Positions 1 to 11,569 of a DNA stretch of 64,000 nt are shown piece by piece. A program made the translations under genes and the position numbers. The DNA comes from Plectrocnemia conspersa (taxonomy: Eukaryota; Arthropoda; Insecta; Trichoptera; Polycentropodidae): NCBI GenBank assembly GCA_009617715.1, contig VTFK01000006.1:2294001-2358000 (forward strand), in the 5' to 3' direction. The stretch's first letter is position 1. The number at the start of each line of letters is the position of its first letter. The notes beneath the pieces were generated by a model. That model made no database searches, had not been told where the DNA came from, and saw only the letters and a list, made by a program, of their open reading frames with translations.

Positions 1-251
1 TACAAACGTGTTTAAAAAACGCTTTATAGCTTTTGCTAAAAACTCGGATTTATGTCGGCAACCTTTTCAGCTTCGCTGGCTATATTTGTTCCGTATTCTC
101 TCAACGATTTATTTTAATAAAAAATCAAGGATCTCGCAGTATGAATTTGTTCGATCTTACCCTCAAACAGCTGCTCGAGCTTTTTTATTGCAAATCATAT
201 TATTTTTAAAGTAAAATATTTTTTATCGACGTAAATAAAACGAAAGTAAAA

Positions 252-345
252 TTTGAAATCGACGTGTTTCTAGACAACTGCTAGGTTCGTGGGCACAGTT
301 CGCCGGACTTCAGATGCGCGTTGTTTTGTGAATTGCTGCATATCC
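252..345. repeat. Dispersed repeat, copy 1
   Basis: This stretch is similar to 57780-57860. Both contain GTTAGGTTCRTGG- or GCTAGGTTCGTGG-like sequence followed about 20 bases later by ACYTCAGATGCGC. By eye roughly 70% of bases agree. Class unknown; it could be the edge of a larger element that includes the repeat starting at 424. Nothing coding is seen in it. Confidence 0.5.
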
Positions 346-423
346 GTCATTCGAATATTTGTTTAATATTTCGAGTTGTGTATTATTTTTGAAGTTTTTG
401 TATATTATTTTTTAAGTGAAATT

Positions 424-810
424 TATCCTTTTCGGGATTTGAAGCCGAGGGGGTATGACTTCGCAGCCAGAAATCTGTTAACAATTGATTTAGTATTACA
501 TATACCGAAATAAACTATTGTATTGTTTTACTTCGAGCACTGGTGGAAAAGCTGATGGAGAAATTAAGTCCTCGAAATGGTCAGCTGAGGTCTCTTGATG
601 CTCGTCACCGTCTGTCGTATGTCTTCCTGTCGTATGCAGTCTGTCTACCGATCGTCTCCATATCAGCTCTTTTGTACCGTAGATTGGGGAGGTATGCATC
701 GAATCACAGCTATGCAGAGATCATTCAACCAATTGTTGCGCTCGTATATTTGACCAACGAAATATTGCTTGATGAACATATTCGAAGGTCAAATAATGCA
801 AAGGGTTGAA
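424..810. repeat. Dispersed repeat with TGACTTCGCAGCCAG, copy 1
   Basis: The sequence TCGGGATT ... GGGGTATGACTTCGCAGCCAG recurs at 13216-13260 (GGGGTGTGACTTCGCAGCCAG). Both copies are followed by a GTGGTGGAGAAGCTG / CTGGTGGAAAAGCTGATGG segment. On the minus strand the conserved part reads TGGCTGCGAAGTCA, starting with TGG as a retroelement tRNA primer-binding site would. An LTR-element junction is therefore possible but not shown. Open frames of 60-90 codons here look like chance. Confidence 0.5.
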
Positions 811-1139
811 TATTAACGCTCTTTTTCTGTCACCCGATGGCATATTGTTTGCGCAACTATAATACACAAAAGAGTATATATTCTCTGTTTCTACTCTGTC
901 GACACATTGTATATGTATTCCTTTATGTCCAAAGTATCACTTTTTCTCTGGACATTACGAGAATTGACCGGGTGGTCCGTTCAGTGTCAATCTACTGTGT
1001 TCTTGTGGGTTACCCTTTGTTTATATAATACAATTGTCAATATACGTTCTTGTAATTAGCGTTTGGTTATGGTATTTACTGCGCGAGTATAAATATGATC
1101 TTTGTGGTTTTAGTAACATAAACGGCCATTACATCTAAC
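811..1139. other. Gene-free stretch
   Basis: AT-rich sequence with only short chance reading frames. I see no splice-flanked coding block, repeat end or structured element. Confidence 0.5.
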
Positions 1140-1350
1140 GATCGACAAAAAACAATGAAAATAAAACACGTTATTGCCGAAATTCCAGAAATTGAAATTT
1201 CAGAAGTCCAATTTTCGAACAGCTGGGGCCGTATGTCGACAATAACGCGGCGAATGTTGACTTTCAAGTCGTCCATCGACTCCTCAATACTACGCTCCAC
1301 AGCAGAAACAAACTTATTCAGTGCGCACTGTACGACGTCTCTGCGGATGC
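1140..1350 (-). pseudogene. Possible transposase C-terminal remnant (mariner-like)
   Basis: The minus-strand frame contains a DDLKVNIRRVI block followed by IRPQLFENWTS. This arrangement resembles the C-terminal end of some insect mariner/Tc-type transposases, where an alpha-helical block precedes an ENWTSR-type motif. No catalytic residues or inverted repeats are visible, so this is a short decayed fragment at best. The family assignment is from memory of the motif. An unrelated chance frame is possible. Confidence 0.35.
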
Positions 1351-1364
1351 GTATTATCAATTAG

Positions 1365-3020
1365 ATGATGCGTGATGCATGGCTATTCGAATTACTTGCT
1401 CGAATGAATGTTTATGTCGACCGTAAAATGGACGTATTTTAATGTTTAATATCAATACATTTGGTATATTTTATCATAGATATGTTGCTATGTAACGCTG
1501 TCTGATACTATGGTTATTGTTTCTGATCGCACCACTAATATTATTTTTTACCGTTTCAGTGCATTCTTTAACATACTTAGAATGGTGAAGAGCAATCGTA
1601 GCTTTCGTGTTTACTGTTCTAATCTCTAATATCTCACCGTATCCGCTCGCTCAAAATTTTTGCTTGCACATTTTTTGCACTTGAACAAAACCGCACTGGG
1701 TCACCGCATCATGAGCGAGTCCGTTATTCGACTTTCGTTTTTTGTACACATCAAAGCAAGACAATGCTTCACCGCGATCGCGATCTCTTTCCAGGAAACG
1801 CTCACTTTGAGGATAAACGCATCTTCTCCCGGCTGTTGAACTTCGGCCAAGATTTATATTACACTGCCGGTTATAGACGGATTGATTAACGCTTTGGCAG
1901 CACTGCGATGTTATGATCGTATCTTATCGACCGCATCGTACATTCGTCTTCTCTCGCCCAACCGAGATAACCCCTTGTGTGTGCCATGTTTGATTTGTGA
2001 TTAATTACCGAGATTACATCCGTATCTCGAGACCGCAGTCGTCCAGATAATATACAGCTTCTCTCCATCTCCAGCCTTGAACTTAATGCTAGCGGATAAT
2101 CTCGAACATGATAATAGTGCAGCGAGCAGCATACAAAGTCGCTGCAGTTTTATTACTTTGGTAGGAGAGAGAAAGCACATCTGAGTTCGAAATACGTAGA
2201 AAGTTGCTTCTCGTTGCATATTTAATACAGCAGATGGTACGTATTAGAGATGTGTTCGCAACAGATCCGTTTTATTTGTACAGTGGCCGGCGCTAAATTG
2301 TTAGGGCTAATAGCGGTGAGAGTTTATGCTCTCGGCTATTTCTATGTCTATGCACAGGATACTATTAAATTTCGCTTTTAACATATCCCCAATAAAGTAC
2401 ATAATTAAGCATTGGTAATTTTTAAGTATAACCAAGGCTCGATTAATGCTGTACATTGTATGCTCAAATGTATAGTAATTTATGTAATAATCCGAGCGTT
2501 AAAGGTTAATGTCGAAATATGCCATTTTACTCGCTACAAACGCGTAACTAAATCTATTGGATTCAGAATAGAAATGAAGGTCGTCGGATGAATGAAACGC
2601 TTAGGGTTTCATAGCACCCTCTTACCCTAAAAATATACCTACTGCTATATCGTCTGGATTCCATTGTATTTGTATACAAAACGATTTGTTTTTACCTCGC
2701 TGAATCAAAAAAAATCGTATTGGGAATTCAAGAGTATTTCAACAATTTTTTTTATATATTTTAATTCATAAATTTGCATAATTCAACGGGCATTGCTTAC
2801 TTTCATCGCTAAAACAATGTAAAATCTGGTGATTGCCTAAAAATAAATACAGTAGTACAGTATACTCTCGATTATTCAGACTAATACTGAGGAGGAAGAG
2901 TTTTTATATCGTTATATTCAATCCTTTGGTAGATCTAGTCCATTAAAGTTTCAACATAAGTCAATGCTGTATTTTGCCTAGAGTTCTCAATCGAATATTC
3001 AATTATTCGCCTGATTTTTT
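1365..3020. other. Long gene-free stretch
   Basis: No credible exon on either strand. The part from about 1680 to 2330 is less AT-rich than its surroundings and has scattered CG dinucleotides. That could be a regulatory segment or old repeat, but no specific element could be named. The rest is AT-rich. Confidence 0.4.
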
Positions 3021-3024
3021 AACT

Positions 3025-3197
3025 ACAGTAGATCCCCCAATAACACGGTAAGTTGGGAACGTGCTATTTGACTATGGGGACTAGAAAATTTTTGCAATAG
3101 TGTGGTGAAATATACTCCCTTTGGCTCGCTCACACATAAAATAACGGGCACCCAAATAGCACGTCACCAATTTACCGTGTTGTTGGGGGGTCCAGCA
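3025..3197. mobile_element. MITE with about 40-bp terminal inverted repeats
   Basis: The left end (from about 3026) and the reverse complement of the right end (to 3197) match over about 40 bases with few mismatches. The conserved core reads CCCCCAAYAACACGGTAA then ACGTGCTATTTG. There is no coding capacity in the 173 bp. A TA lies just outside the left end. The CAGTAGAYC start recurs at 52769, so the family is at least two copies. The ends resemble pogo/Tigger-type or other TA-inserting elements, but that is inference. Confidence 0.75.
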
Positions 3198-3330
3198 ATC
3201 GATCGAATATTCGTAAAATATTTGTTTTATACTATTTCAAATGAAACAATTTGTATACTTGAGCAATACGTGTACTCGTTTTTTCTCTTAATATACCCGA
3301 GTGACTAGTAACGCTCTAAATCTATGGTCC

Positions 3331-3350
3331 TTAACCCTTTGTAGCCCAAA
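3331..3350. repeat. Possible piggyBac-type element end
   Basis: TTAACCCTTTGTAGCCC has the TTAACCCTTT start seen in the two complete MITEs at 56407 and 56909. No matching right end was found within a few hundred bases, so this is a lone end or chance. Confidence 0.3.
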
Positions 3351-3896
3351 CTTTTAACAATAACTGTATTTTAATTGAAATGTTTTTAAAAGCAATCGCT
3401 ATTTTTATAATTTATATAAATCTTAAAACAACGACGAAGCCGATCATACATACCAATCTTTTCTAAACAGTAGTGTAGTTTAGTGTGAATTAATAATGTT
3501 TTGCCCTAAGGGGCTTTAGAAAGGTATACCTTTATATTAATATGTTTATTTAAAAGCGCAATAAATCAGTTTTGCGACTTTGGTATTGTAATATTGACGT
3601 TCGTGACGATCGGAGTTTTAGAGGGATTAGGTAAATGCATACCAAAATTGACAATAAACAAGCTCGTTCAATTTACAAATGCTATTGTATTGTACCGATA
3701 GCTTATGTAATGCGCTATCTGGGATGACAAATACCCCCATTACATAGTTTTGAATCTGTATTTGTTCATCTTATCGCGGTAACACAAAGACGTTTTTAAA
3801 CCCTAAATCATCGCAAATGGTTTTGACGTAAAATTTATATCTTATCCATCACGATTAAAGTATATTAGTGCATACATAAATTACACCAGACATTTT

Positions 3897-4055
3897 TTAT
3901 TTATTTATTTAAATTTGTGATCTATTTAAAATAAAAATACATATTATTAATACACAAAAGAAATATCATAAAATATTTAAATTAAATTATATGAATCTGA
4001 CCAGCTCCTCGCAGCTGACATAAATATATCAGCGCATTAAGGAGCTGGATGGCGA
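3897..4055 (-). repeat. Possible LINE 3' tail with adjacent stem-loop
   Basis: TTATTTATTTATTTA (minus-strand TAAATAAATAAA) resembles the simple tail of the LINE ending at 39997. Next to it, 4001-4049 can fold: CCAGCTCCT pairs with AGGAGCTGG, with AGCTGA/TCAG inside. The family is not identifiable from this alone. Confidence 0.3.
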
Positions 4056-4083
4056 CAACCATAGACAAGCCGGATAGTGCAGA

Positions 4084-4246
4084 CCAGGCGCGTATGGTGA
4101 AATACATTCCCTTTCGCTCACTCGCGTGTTAAGTGACGAGAGTGAGAGAGATAGGGGCGTGCATTACATGCGTTCCGCACGCTCACTTCTTCTCACTCAA
4201 TCTCATCACTTAACGTGAGCGAAATTTAATGAATATACGCGCCTGG
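4084..4246. mobile_element. Short MITE, perfect 12-bp terminal inverted repeats
   Basis: It starts CCAGGCGCGTAT and ends ATACGCGCCTGG, an exact inverted pair. Subterminal TTTCGCTCAC (left) and GTGAGCGAAA (right) continue the symmetry. The 163-bp interior is non-coding and rich in GTGAG/CTCAC words. No target duplication was recognised. Superfamily unknown. Confidence 0.75.
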
Positions 4247-4249
4247 TAC

Positions 4250-6185
4250 AAACGTTCTGGCTATAATGAGCATAAAAAAACATGTGATCGTGAATCTCGA
4301 AGACGTTTCGGAACTAAAACCTCGGTTTCCACAACAATAGTTGGATTTACAATAGTTTAAAGAACTGCTTAGCGATAATTCAGTGAATCGTATCCCTGCG
4401 CTTCTAAAAGAAAGGCGCTTGGATACCAGAATGAATAATATAATTACCAAATGTCATCATATATAGATATCTCAGTAATCTTATATACTCTGAATCATAA
4501 TATATGTATTCTTAAAATTTGTTAATCGCCAGAATCGAGTTATATGAGCGTTTGTTTATAGTGAAGCAATTAGAGTAAACAAGGGATTGATTTTATATCA
4601 TTCGTTTGAACGAAGCGAGGAATCGATAGTGTACTCGATACTGAAAACAACACTGAAATGTTATCTTATGAAATGAAATTTGAACTTGGAGGAAGAGAGA
4701 GTGTTTGTGTGAAGTCAGAGATAATACAAGTCTACTCATTTAACAAATCGTTCGTCCAGCCGATTCCTCCTCCAGGTCCTTAACAATCTTTTCTGAACGT
4801 TTTAGATTAAGAGGCAGTATTTGGTTATTCGAAAATTCCAAATTATTGATTCTGATTGAAATAAAATGTCATGGAGGATATAAATAATTAACCGGAGCAT
4901 CTTAGAAGTTTTTTCGCAGACGTCGTTTACGTGTAAAGAGGACCTCTACTTGCTCTCAAAAGTGATTTTGAGATCATTAGTGGAAGTTTCTCTAACCTTC
5001 AGCATGTAACACTATATATAAGTAAACCATGCGTTCTTAAATAAATTGTTATCAAATGGTAAACGTCTACAAACGATATTGGCACAAACAACTTTTACGT
5101 GACCAATATTTGTATTATAATATAGTATTATATATAAATAGTAATGTTGGGCCTCAAACAATATTCATTTAGAAAGCTGCAAGAACATAGGTTTACTAAA
5201 CATAACACCCAAGTATTGCACAATAGCCACGCAAAGAACAATTTCATTTATTTATTTTTTTCTTAAACATCAACGAAATGTATACAGATCAATTTGCTCT
5301 TATCTCAGTTGCTAACAAAACGTTTTTTTTCTTGAGTAAATACTCACTACACATTCCCAGTTTTAACCCTTAAAATCAATCGCCACTTCATCCGCATAGA
5401 TTAAGTTTTAATTAGAGTGACCGACCGTGTTTGTGTGCTTTGTTGCCACCCTACACTACCACCCCACTCGGTAGCGCTGATTGAGGCTTTCGGATTAAGC
5501 TTCGGATTGCGCTCCCCGTCGTGTTCGAATCCATGCGATGCGACCTAGCCCAACAGATCTCTACTCGGCTCTTAAAATTCTTCTCAGACCTACCTATAGA
5601 TAACACTCACGCACGAAAATAATCCCACAACTGCGAAGGCCGACCGACTGTCGTCTATAAATACATCATCGCCGTTTGTTTAACCGCTGATGTACAATAT
5701 CATAAGTCGTATTTCTTTTGGTTTTGTATTCCACTTTTTCCCCTTTAACTCATGTGAAGATTGCTGTGGTGTTGTTTATTATTTTTGCGGTTTGATTGAG
5801 AGATCGTGCGCACTTCTCTGATTTTTGACATGTGTATAACTGCTACTGTTTGCGGCTCTCTGCAACGTCTTGTTGCTTTTATATCTACTTTTTACTTCGT
5901 ACTTTTTTCTTACTTTTTTAACTTTAAATCAAAAGTGCCATTTAATCATCTGAGAAACGAAACAAATAGCGAGTCATATAAAATCATTTTATATAATTTT
6001 AATACAATCGAACATATTATTATATTTTTTTAAATAAAGCTATATATGTAATTACCATTTTCACATATAATGGTTTCATCGTCCTCGAATGTGCCTCCAT
6101 TGTCTAGAATCCCAGCAAAGAAAAATACTTATTTATTTTTTTTAATTGTATCGTGTATTAGGGGCGGTGTCGACAATCCATCAAC
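4250..6185. other. Gene-free stretch
   Basis: Mostly AT-rich with no supported exon. A GC-richer patch at 5400-5560 contains GTTCGAATCC, a B-box-like RNA polymerase III motif, at about 5523. I could not pair a tRNA acceptor or D stem around it. Confidence 0.4.
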
Positions 6186-6189
6186 TACA

Positions 6190-6390
6190 GGCTTAAGAGT
6201 GTCTTAGAGAGTCGCGATTGCGTCCCTTATTCTTATCCGTTGGGACTAGAGCATCAGCGCTCGTGAACGCTACATTTACACGAGCTATACAACTTTTCAA
6301 AAAGCTTGTCAAACACAAGGATGTTTTCGACGATAGCTACGAGGAGCTGAAACAATTTATATTGGATGGTTCACATCTTTTTTGGTGCGT
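6190..6390 (+). pseudogene. LINE fragment, C-terminal end (same family as 38935-39997)
   Basis: The frame from 6218 carries RPLFLSVGTRASALVNA then AIQLF. It aligns with RPLFLPVKSRTRALANS and AIYLL at the end of the LINE reading frame near 39690-39780. It is the last part of a non-LTR retrotransposon ORF2, truncated at the 5' side. Identity is clear at protein level only, so the copies are diverged. Confidence 0.65.
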
Positions 6391-6989
6391 GTTTTTGTCT
6401 TCAATCAAAATGTAATCAATGTTTGCTCACTAATTAAAGCATTGATTAGTTCTGTTTTTTTCATAATCGGTGATTGAATATGGGGATTAAATCTGTCGTA
6501 AACTCATTTTTACTGTTTTTTTTTGTTTCAAAGACACTTCAAAAATCCGTCTATTGTTTTTATTCCTTTATCAATAGATTTAACGTGGATATAAAACAAT
6601 GTATATAGAAAAAAATCGTTAACTTGAACTCTCGAATTGTGAAAGAATTAGACCGGAAGGGGTGGCTAAGACTTTTTCACAGTACATACTGTATATTTTT
6701 GTATACTTGGGTTAATGTAAGAATGTTTCGTTATGTATCTGATGCTCCTGTTGCTCTTATAAATCCAGATGTACATCACGAACTTTCTTATTGACTTTCA
6801 TTAGTAAAAAATAAATAAAATATTAGAGGTAAATTATATCAACTGGAAGCGAAATAATTCATAAATTCATTAATAATATAAAAAAATGTAAAATACATAT
6901 GTTTGTTGTTATGTGATAATGTTAAATAAGCTGTAGAGAATTTAAATAATGAATTAAGTATAGTAGAAATATGGTTTAAAAATAATGTA

Positions 6990-7620
6990 CTTTAATAATT
7001 ATAAAAATATGTTAGATAATAATAAAAATAGTTATTGAAAACTATTATAGAAATAGTTGATAATATAAAATATTTAGGAATAATTGTAGATAAAAAATAT
7101 TAAGGAACATTTTAATTACATATTAAAAAAAAAATGTCTAGGATGAGAAATATCTGAAGTATAAACATAAAAAAATATTTACAATAGTATAATATTGCGC
7201 CACTTTCATTATTGTGCTACAATATTATATATGCCTAATAAATTAGAAATAACGATGTTGCAAAAATTACGAAACAAGTTGAGAGTTGTTTTAAATAAAA
7301 ATAGATTTATTAGTTGTAGAAGTATGATTGATAGATTGGAATGGTTGGGTGTTCAAAATGGTTTGGTATTTATATATATATATGCATAAGTTAGAAAATA
7401 ATATGTTACCAGAGTATTTTAATATGTATTTATTATTATATAAAGAGGTGCATAGATTTAATACTATAAATAGAGAAAATTAAAGAATAGTTAGATATTT
7501 TTATAACGACTATGGAGGTGTGAATTTGTATAATAATATTCCTAGGACAATCCGCAAAAATTATAATGTAGCGGATTTCCTCAGTGGAATAAAGAAACAC
7601 CTTCGTCCATAGAAATAGAT
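6990..7620 (+). pseudogene. Decayed non-LTR retrotransposon RT fragment
   Basis: Broken frames read VDNIKYLGIIVDK (the conserved post-catalytic RT motif), then LQKLRNKLRVVL, MIDRLEWLGVQN, and finally NNIPRTIRK. This is the usual order in the C-terminal third of a LINE ORF2. Several stops and frameshifts interrupt it and AT content is very high. It is a different, more CR1-like family than the copy at 39 kb, judged by motif wording only. Confidence 0.6.
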
Positions 7621-7624
7621 AAAG

Positions 7625-9840
7625 TATTTTTTTATATTCTATAATATTAATATTTATATTATGTTTTGATTAAATTTGCTTAGTGTATAAACATTTAGAT
7701 ATATCAACTAAATAAATAATACATTACACACGGATTTGTGTGCTTATTGTATTAATTGAAAATAAAATTCACCTACATACATTTAATCGTTTTTCTGTTT
7801 TGTTTCAGGTAACAACGCAATCTTGATTTATCTCGTTCATCTTGAAGGAATCCAAACTCTAAGCGTTATTGAAATGTAAAATTCTTACTGCAATTTACAC
7901 ATAAAAATGGTAAGATAGACATTATCAATAAATAAATTTAAAAAAATTAAAATATAAATTAACATGACGTTTGCTTAAAAGTGACGAATATTTAGCCTTT
8001 ATAACTTGAACGCGAGAAATTAGGCATCGCTTAGGTTCATTGGTCGCAATGACACGATTAAAAACCGCCGCAAAATCTTTGATTTTAATCTAAATAGTAA
8101 ATGTAATTTTCATCTGGAATATATGTTATGATAATTTTTTGCAAAACACTGATCATATAGTTTCATTATATATCAACTTATTTTAATGTTATAAAAGTTA
8201 ACCACGATGTTATCTATAATATATAACGAGGGTTTCGTGCAGTAGTAGTTATTCGAGCATAATAATTCGATTGTGTCGTATTGATTTTATCGCGTCAGTG
8301 TTTATATGCGGGCAAGGGTGATTGATAGAAAATCCCATTAAATGAATCACATTTTACACTAATGTGCTTTGTGTTCAAGTGTGTGTGTATGTGTGTGTGT
8401 ACAAGAGTATCATAATACCCTTTCTGGGAAAATCCTCGACATGCGCATGTTGACCTAGTAAGTTCTTCTTAGAATTTTCTTTATGATTCCCTTTGAAACA
8501 TAATATTTGATTAAATATTCTGTATATACATATATACCTGTGTTATATTATTAAATTATATTGCGGAAATAATTCGCGCTGCGCCTAATCAACTTGCGGT
8601 TTGATTGTTACGCATTTTGACTGGCGGATTAGCGAGGGCGTTAATAAATAACTGTGGTTTTCTGATGGAATGTGTTCGCATATGAATTATCGATTATTTA
8701 AGTATTAAAGATGTAAAGTTATTCATTGCAGTTTTTAATAATCGTCTACTATGTTGTGTGCAATTATTTTAATTTGCATCGATTTAAAAGTAAGATTGCT
8801 TTCGCTCTGCATACTATTAAACATTGAATAAAAAAACCCATATAATCAGTTTTCATTGTATGTATTATTAAAATGTATATAATGAACTTTTAATGACTTT
8901 TCATTAATATATACATTCATATGTGCATAGTTATGAGTAGTTATAGTTTAGTTTTAGTATATAGTCATAGTTTTCATGGTATCAATATACGAGAGATAAT
9001 ATACAAATAAAGACACAATTTGGTTGATACTACTGTTACCGTTAAGATCCATGTGACGTAGCAAATTCAAATAAATTCAGGACTTATATTGTACCTTAGT
9101 ATTATATGTTCTGTTTATCCTTTCCCAGCCAAGTGCAAAAGAATAAAAACTAACTATTATCATTGAAAACTGTTTTTTTTATTATTAAGTTTCAAGAAAT
9201 AAAGCAGGCCCAACGCTTATTTCACTTTGAAATTAATAAACTTGTTTCTGTGGCTAGTCAATGCTGACTATTCTTTGTGTTTTTATATTTCGTATATACC
9301 TCGCATCTTTTTCAAGAACATTCGTCCGAAAGATCAATCTCGTTTTGACATGGTTATATCTGGAGCTTCAGGGGCCATCTGATGTACTTTTAGAATAATT
9401 GAAAAGTATTTTTGCCAAAAAGCTCACATAAAAATTTTAGTAGCGTCGATCCTAATATGTTATTTTTTGAAAAAAAAATTAATGCCTGAATTTAAATAAA
9501 AATGTTTATTAATTTGTAAAGAAAGAATATTATTAACATCTGGGCTACGGAACGGAATGCATATCGTGCAAAAATATCTTAAAATAAAATAGTACTGTAT
9601 GTATCTAAAAAAATCTGCTGTGTTCAGATTAAATCCGGATATTTAAATTTCGCGTTTCAATAAATCAGTAAATTTGGATTTTCCAAAACGGCTCTGAATT
9701 TGCAATGATTGACCTACTTAAAACAAGTTGGATCATTTAAATGCCAAATATTAGCGACAAAACTTCAGTAGGCCTTTAAGATAAGTTAGGTACTGGTAAA
9801 TGTGCGTATGAAGGCCGACAGATGATGACGGAATGTAAGT
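7625..9840. other. Gene-free stretch
   Basis: No credible exon or element ends found. A GT-rich microsatellite (GTGTGTGTATGTGTGTGTGT) lies at about 8381-8400. The remainder is AT-rich intergenic sequence. Confidence 0.4.
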
Positions 9841-9849
9841 AATAAAAAT

Positions 9850-10725
9850 GAGACTTTTCAATGTTTTTGTGTGGCTCACCTTACAACCGAATCATTCACG
9901 TGCATTTTTTAAGTTGTCTAATAGAGCCTTTAGTTCATTAATGGCTTTATTGAATGTTGTTTTGTCGCTTGGTAATCTTGATTTGCGTATGTTACGTTTT
10001 TCTGTTTTTTTTTTAATATTACGGGATGATTTTCCCTTATTTATTTGTGTTCGATTGCTTGTTTAATTCAATAATTTGGTCTAGGTTTTCTCTGAACAAT
10101 ACCTAATCAGTTTTGTGATTATATAACATAGGGCCGGACTTTTTTGTTTGTGAATTAACTAGTATCAGATCTGATGACAGCTCGAAACATGATTCAGCTA
10201 AAATTCATTTTACATCTATTCCTTTGACAATGCAAAAGTCAATCAAGTCCGATAGTTTTTTTCTGGTCAGTTGACCTATGGAGATCCACTTCAAGTTATT
10301 TTCCACTGCCGCTTTGTACAATTCTTTTCCTATATTGTTTATTAGTATTGATACCCGTAGAGGAGTTTTGGCATTATAATCCTCTCCATCAATAAATGTA
10401 TGTCCTAGTCTGCTGAAAAATGATTTATAGTTTTCCTTTTTAATATTGTACTTTGAGGGAAAGCGTTAATGATGAATAATGATCTTGAATTTTAACATTA
10501 GTCGCTTGAAAGTTTTCTTCTTCGTAATATTGTTTTATAGTTTTATTTCTGTGCTGTCTCGTGGAATAAACGCAGTATCCAGGTATTTTGAAGTAAGTTT
10601 TTTTCCGTAAAATGAGTTGCGAACACCAGCAAGACGTCTATTTTGTGATGTTCGAGAATTTTTTATTTCTTGCGTGTGTTGCGATAGACCGTTGGCGTTC
10701 CAAGTGACAATTATGTAGTAAGACG
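9850..10725 (-). pseudogene. Jockey-type LINE fragment, endonuclease domain (copy 1)
   Basis: Reading the minus strand from 10725 downward, a broken frame gives the Jockey AP-endonuclease order: the YCVYST-like segment, KYNIKKENYKSFFSRLGHTF, DYNAK, GKELYKA, LSDLIDFCIVKGI, and AESCFELSSD. These motifs cover the phosphoesterase core and the SSDH-type end. Indels and stops break the frame. The part left of about 10110 continues into poorly conserved sequence that would precede the RT domain. Confidence 0.7.
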
Positions 10726-10769
10726 GTCATTTAGCAATTTTATAAACAATTACTGTTAGTAGGTTGAGC

Positions 10770-10965
10770 ATAGTACTCCTTTGTTGCATTAACTCTCTCA
10801 TCATATTCTTTATTTTGAATAAGTAATTATTTTCTTCTAATATTTCGATCGGTTCCGTAGCGTCATTTCTAACTTTCTGTGCATGCTCATACTCTGTTGT
10901 ATTTGCGTTGGTTGTTTATATTTATATTTGTTTTGTTCAAAGTTATGGATGCTGTTTTTGTTGGA
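10770..10965 (-). pseudogene. Possible ORF1 (gag-like) remnant between Jockey copies
   Basis: Between the two endonuclease copies lies sequence whose minus strand looks like charged ORF1 coding debris with TTE..YEHAQKV-like wording. I infer it is the ORF1 end or linker belonging to copy 1. No zinc-knuckle cysteines could be placed here. Confidence 0.3.
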
Positions 10966-10970
10966 GTTGC

Positions 10971-11363
10971 TTATATAGCAATAAATTTGCTAAAAAATGA
11001 TTTATAGTTTTCTTTTTTAATATTGTACTTTGGGGGATAATACACGGCGGAAAGCGTTAATGATGAGTAACGATCTTGAATTTTAACGTTAGTCGCTTGA
11101 AGATTTTCCTCTTCGTAATGTTGAATATTGTTTTTAAGCATTACTTCTGTGCTTCTGTGTGCAGTTCTTTCTGTATATCTCATGGAATAAACACAGTAAT
11201 CAGATATTTTGAAGCAAGTATTTTCCGTAAAATGAGCTTCGAATTTTTTTATTTCTTGTCTGTGTTGCGATAGACCGTTGGTGTTCCATATGACTACATT
11301 TTGCAGTTTTAGAAACAACAAGTCCTCTATAATTTGCTGGGTGGTTTCCTTTGCAATTTGCAC
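10971..11363 (-). pseudogene. Jockey-type LINE endonuclease domain (copy 2), open but internally deleted
   Basis: A 130-codon open frame starts near the ORF2 N-terminus with VVIWNTNGLSQHRQEI, the Jockey endonuclease beginning (a W/N-x-N-G-L motif). It continues with YCVYSMRYTERTAHRST, NVKIQDRYSSLTLSAVYYPP and KYNIKKENYKSFFSKF. The catalytic block usually between the start and CFKI (the ISETH-type Glu region) is missing, as the frame jumps from FEAHFTEN to TCFKISDY. It is parallel to the copy at 10430-10720. The protein would not be an active nuclease. Confidence 0.75.
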
Positions 11364-11369
11364 ATTTTA

Positions 11370-11560
11370 CGTCATTAGTTTAGCCTTTCTTTTGATATTC
11401 GGTAATTAAATGCATCCTACTTGGCACACCTTGATGATTTATTACAATATTTTTTGATTTTACCGTATTTTTGGCATTTTATAAATTTTAGTATTATTTT
11501 TTAACGCGCGGAGCTTCAAATTTTACAACCTTATTCATTAATATTTTGTTTTGGTACCAA
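11370..11560 (-). pseudogene. Probable Jockey ORF1 remnant upstream of copy 2
   Basis: On the minus strand this lies immediately before the ORF2 start of copy 2, where ORF1 is expected. It includes an ALQYFKCSGI-type cysteine-containing fragment a little further on and a VVKFEAP-like segment. Frames are broken. Position is the main support. Confidence 0.35.
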
Positions 11561-11569
11561 GTCGATGTA

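Noticed and set aside
1155..1364. 69-codon + strand frame
   Set aside because: Antisense shadow of the more protein-like minus-strand frame over the same bases.
5420..5545. tRNA-like word GTTCGAATCC with CGGTAGCGCTGATTGAGG upstream
   Set aside because: No pairing acceptor, D or anticodon stems could be built. At most a tRNA or SINE fragment.
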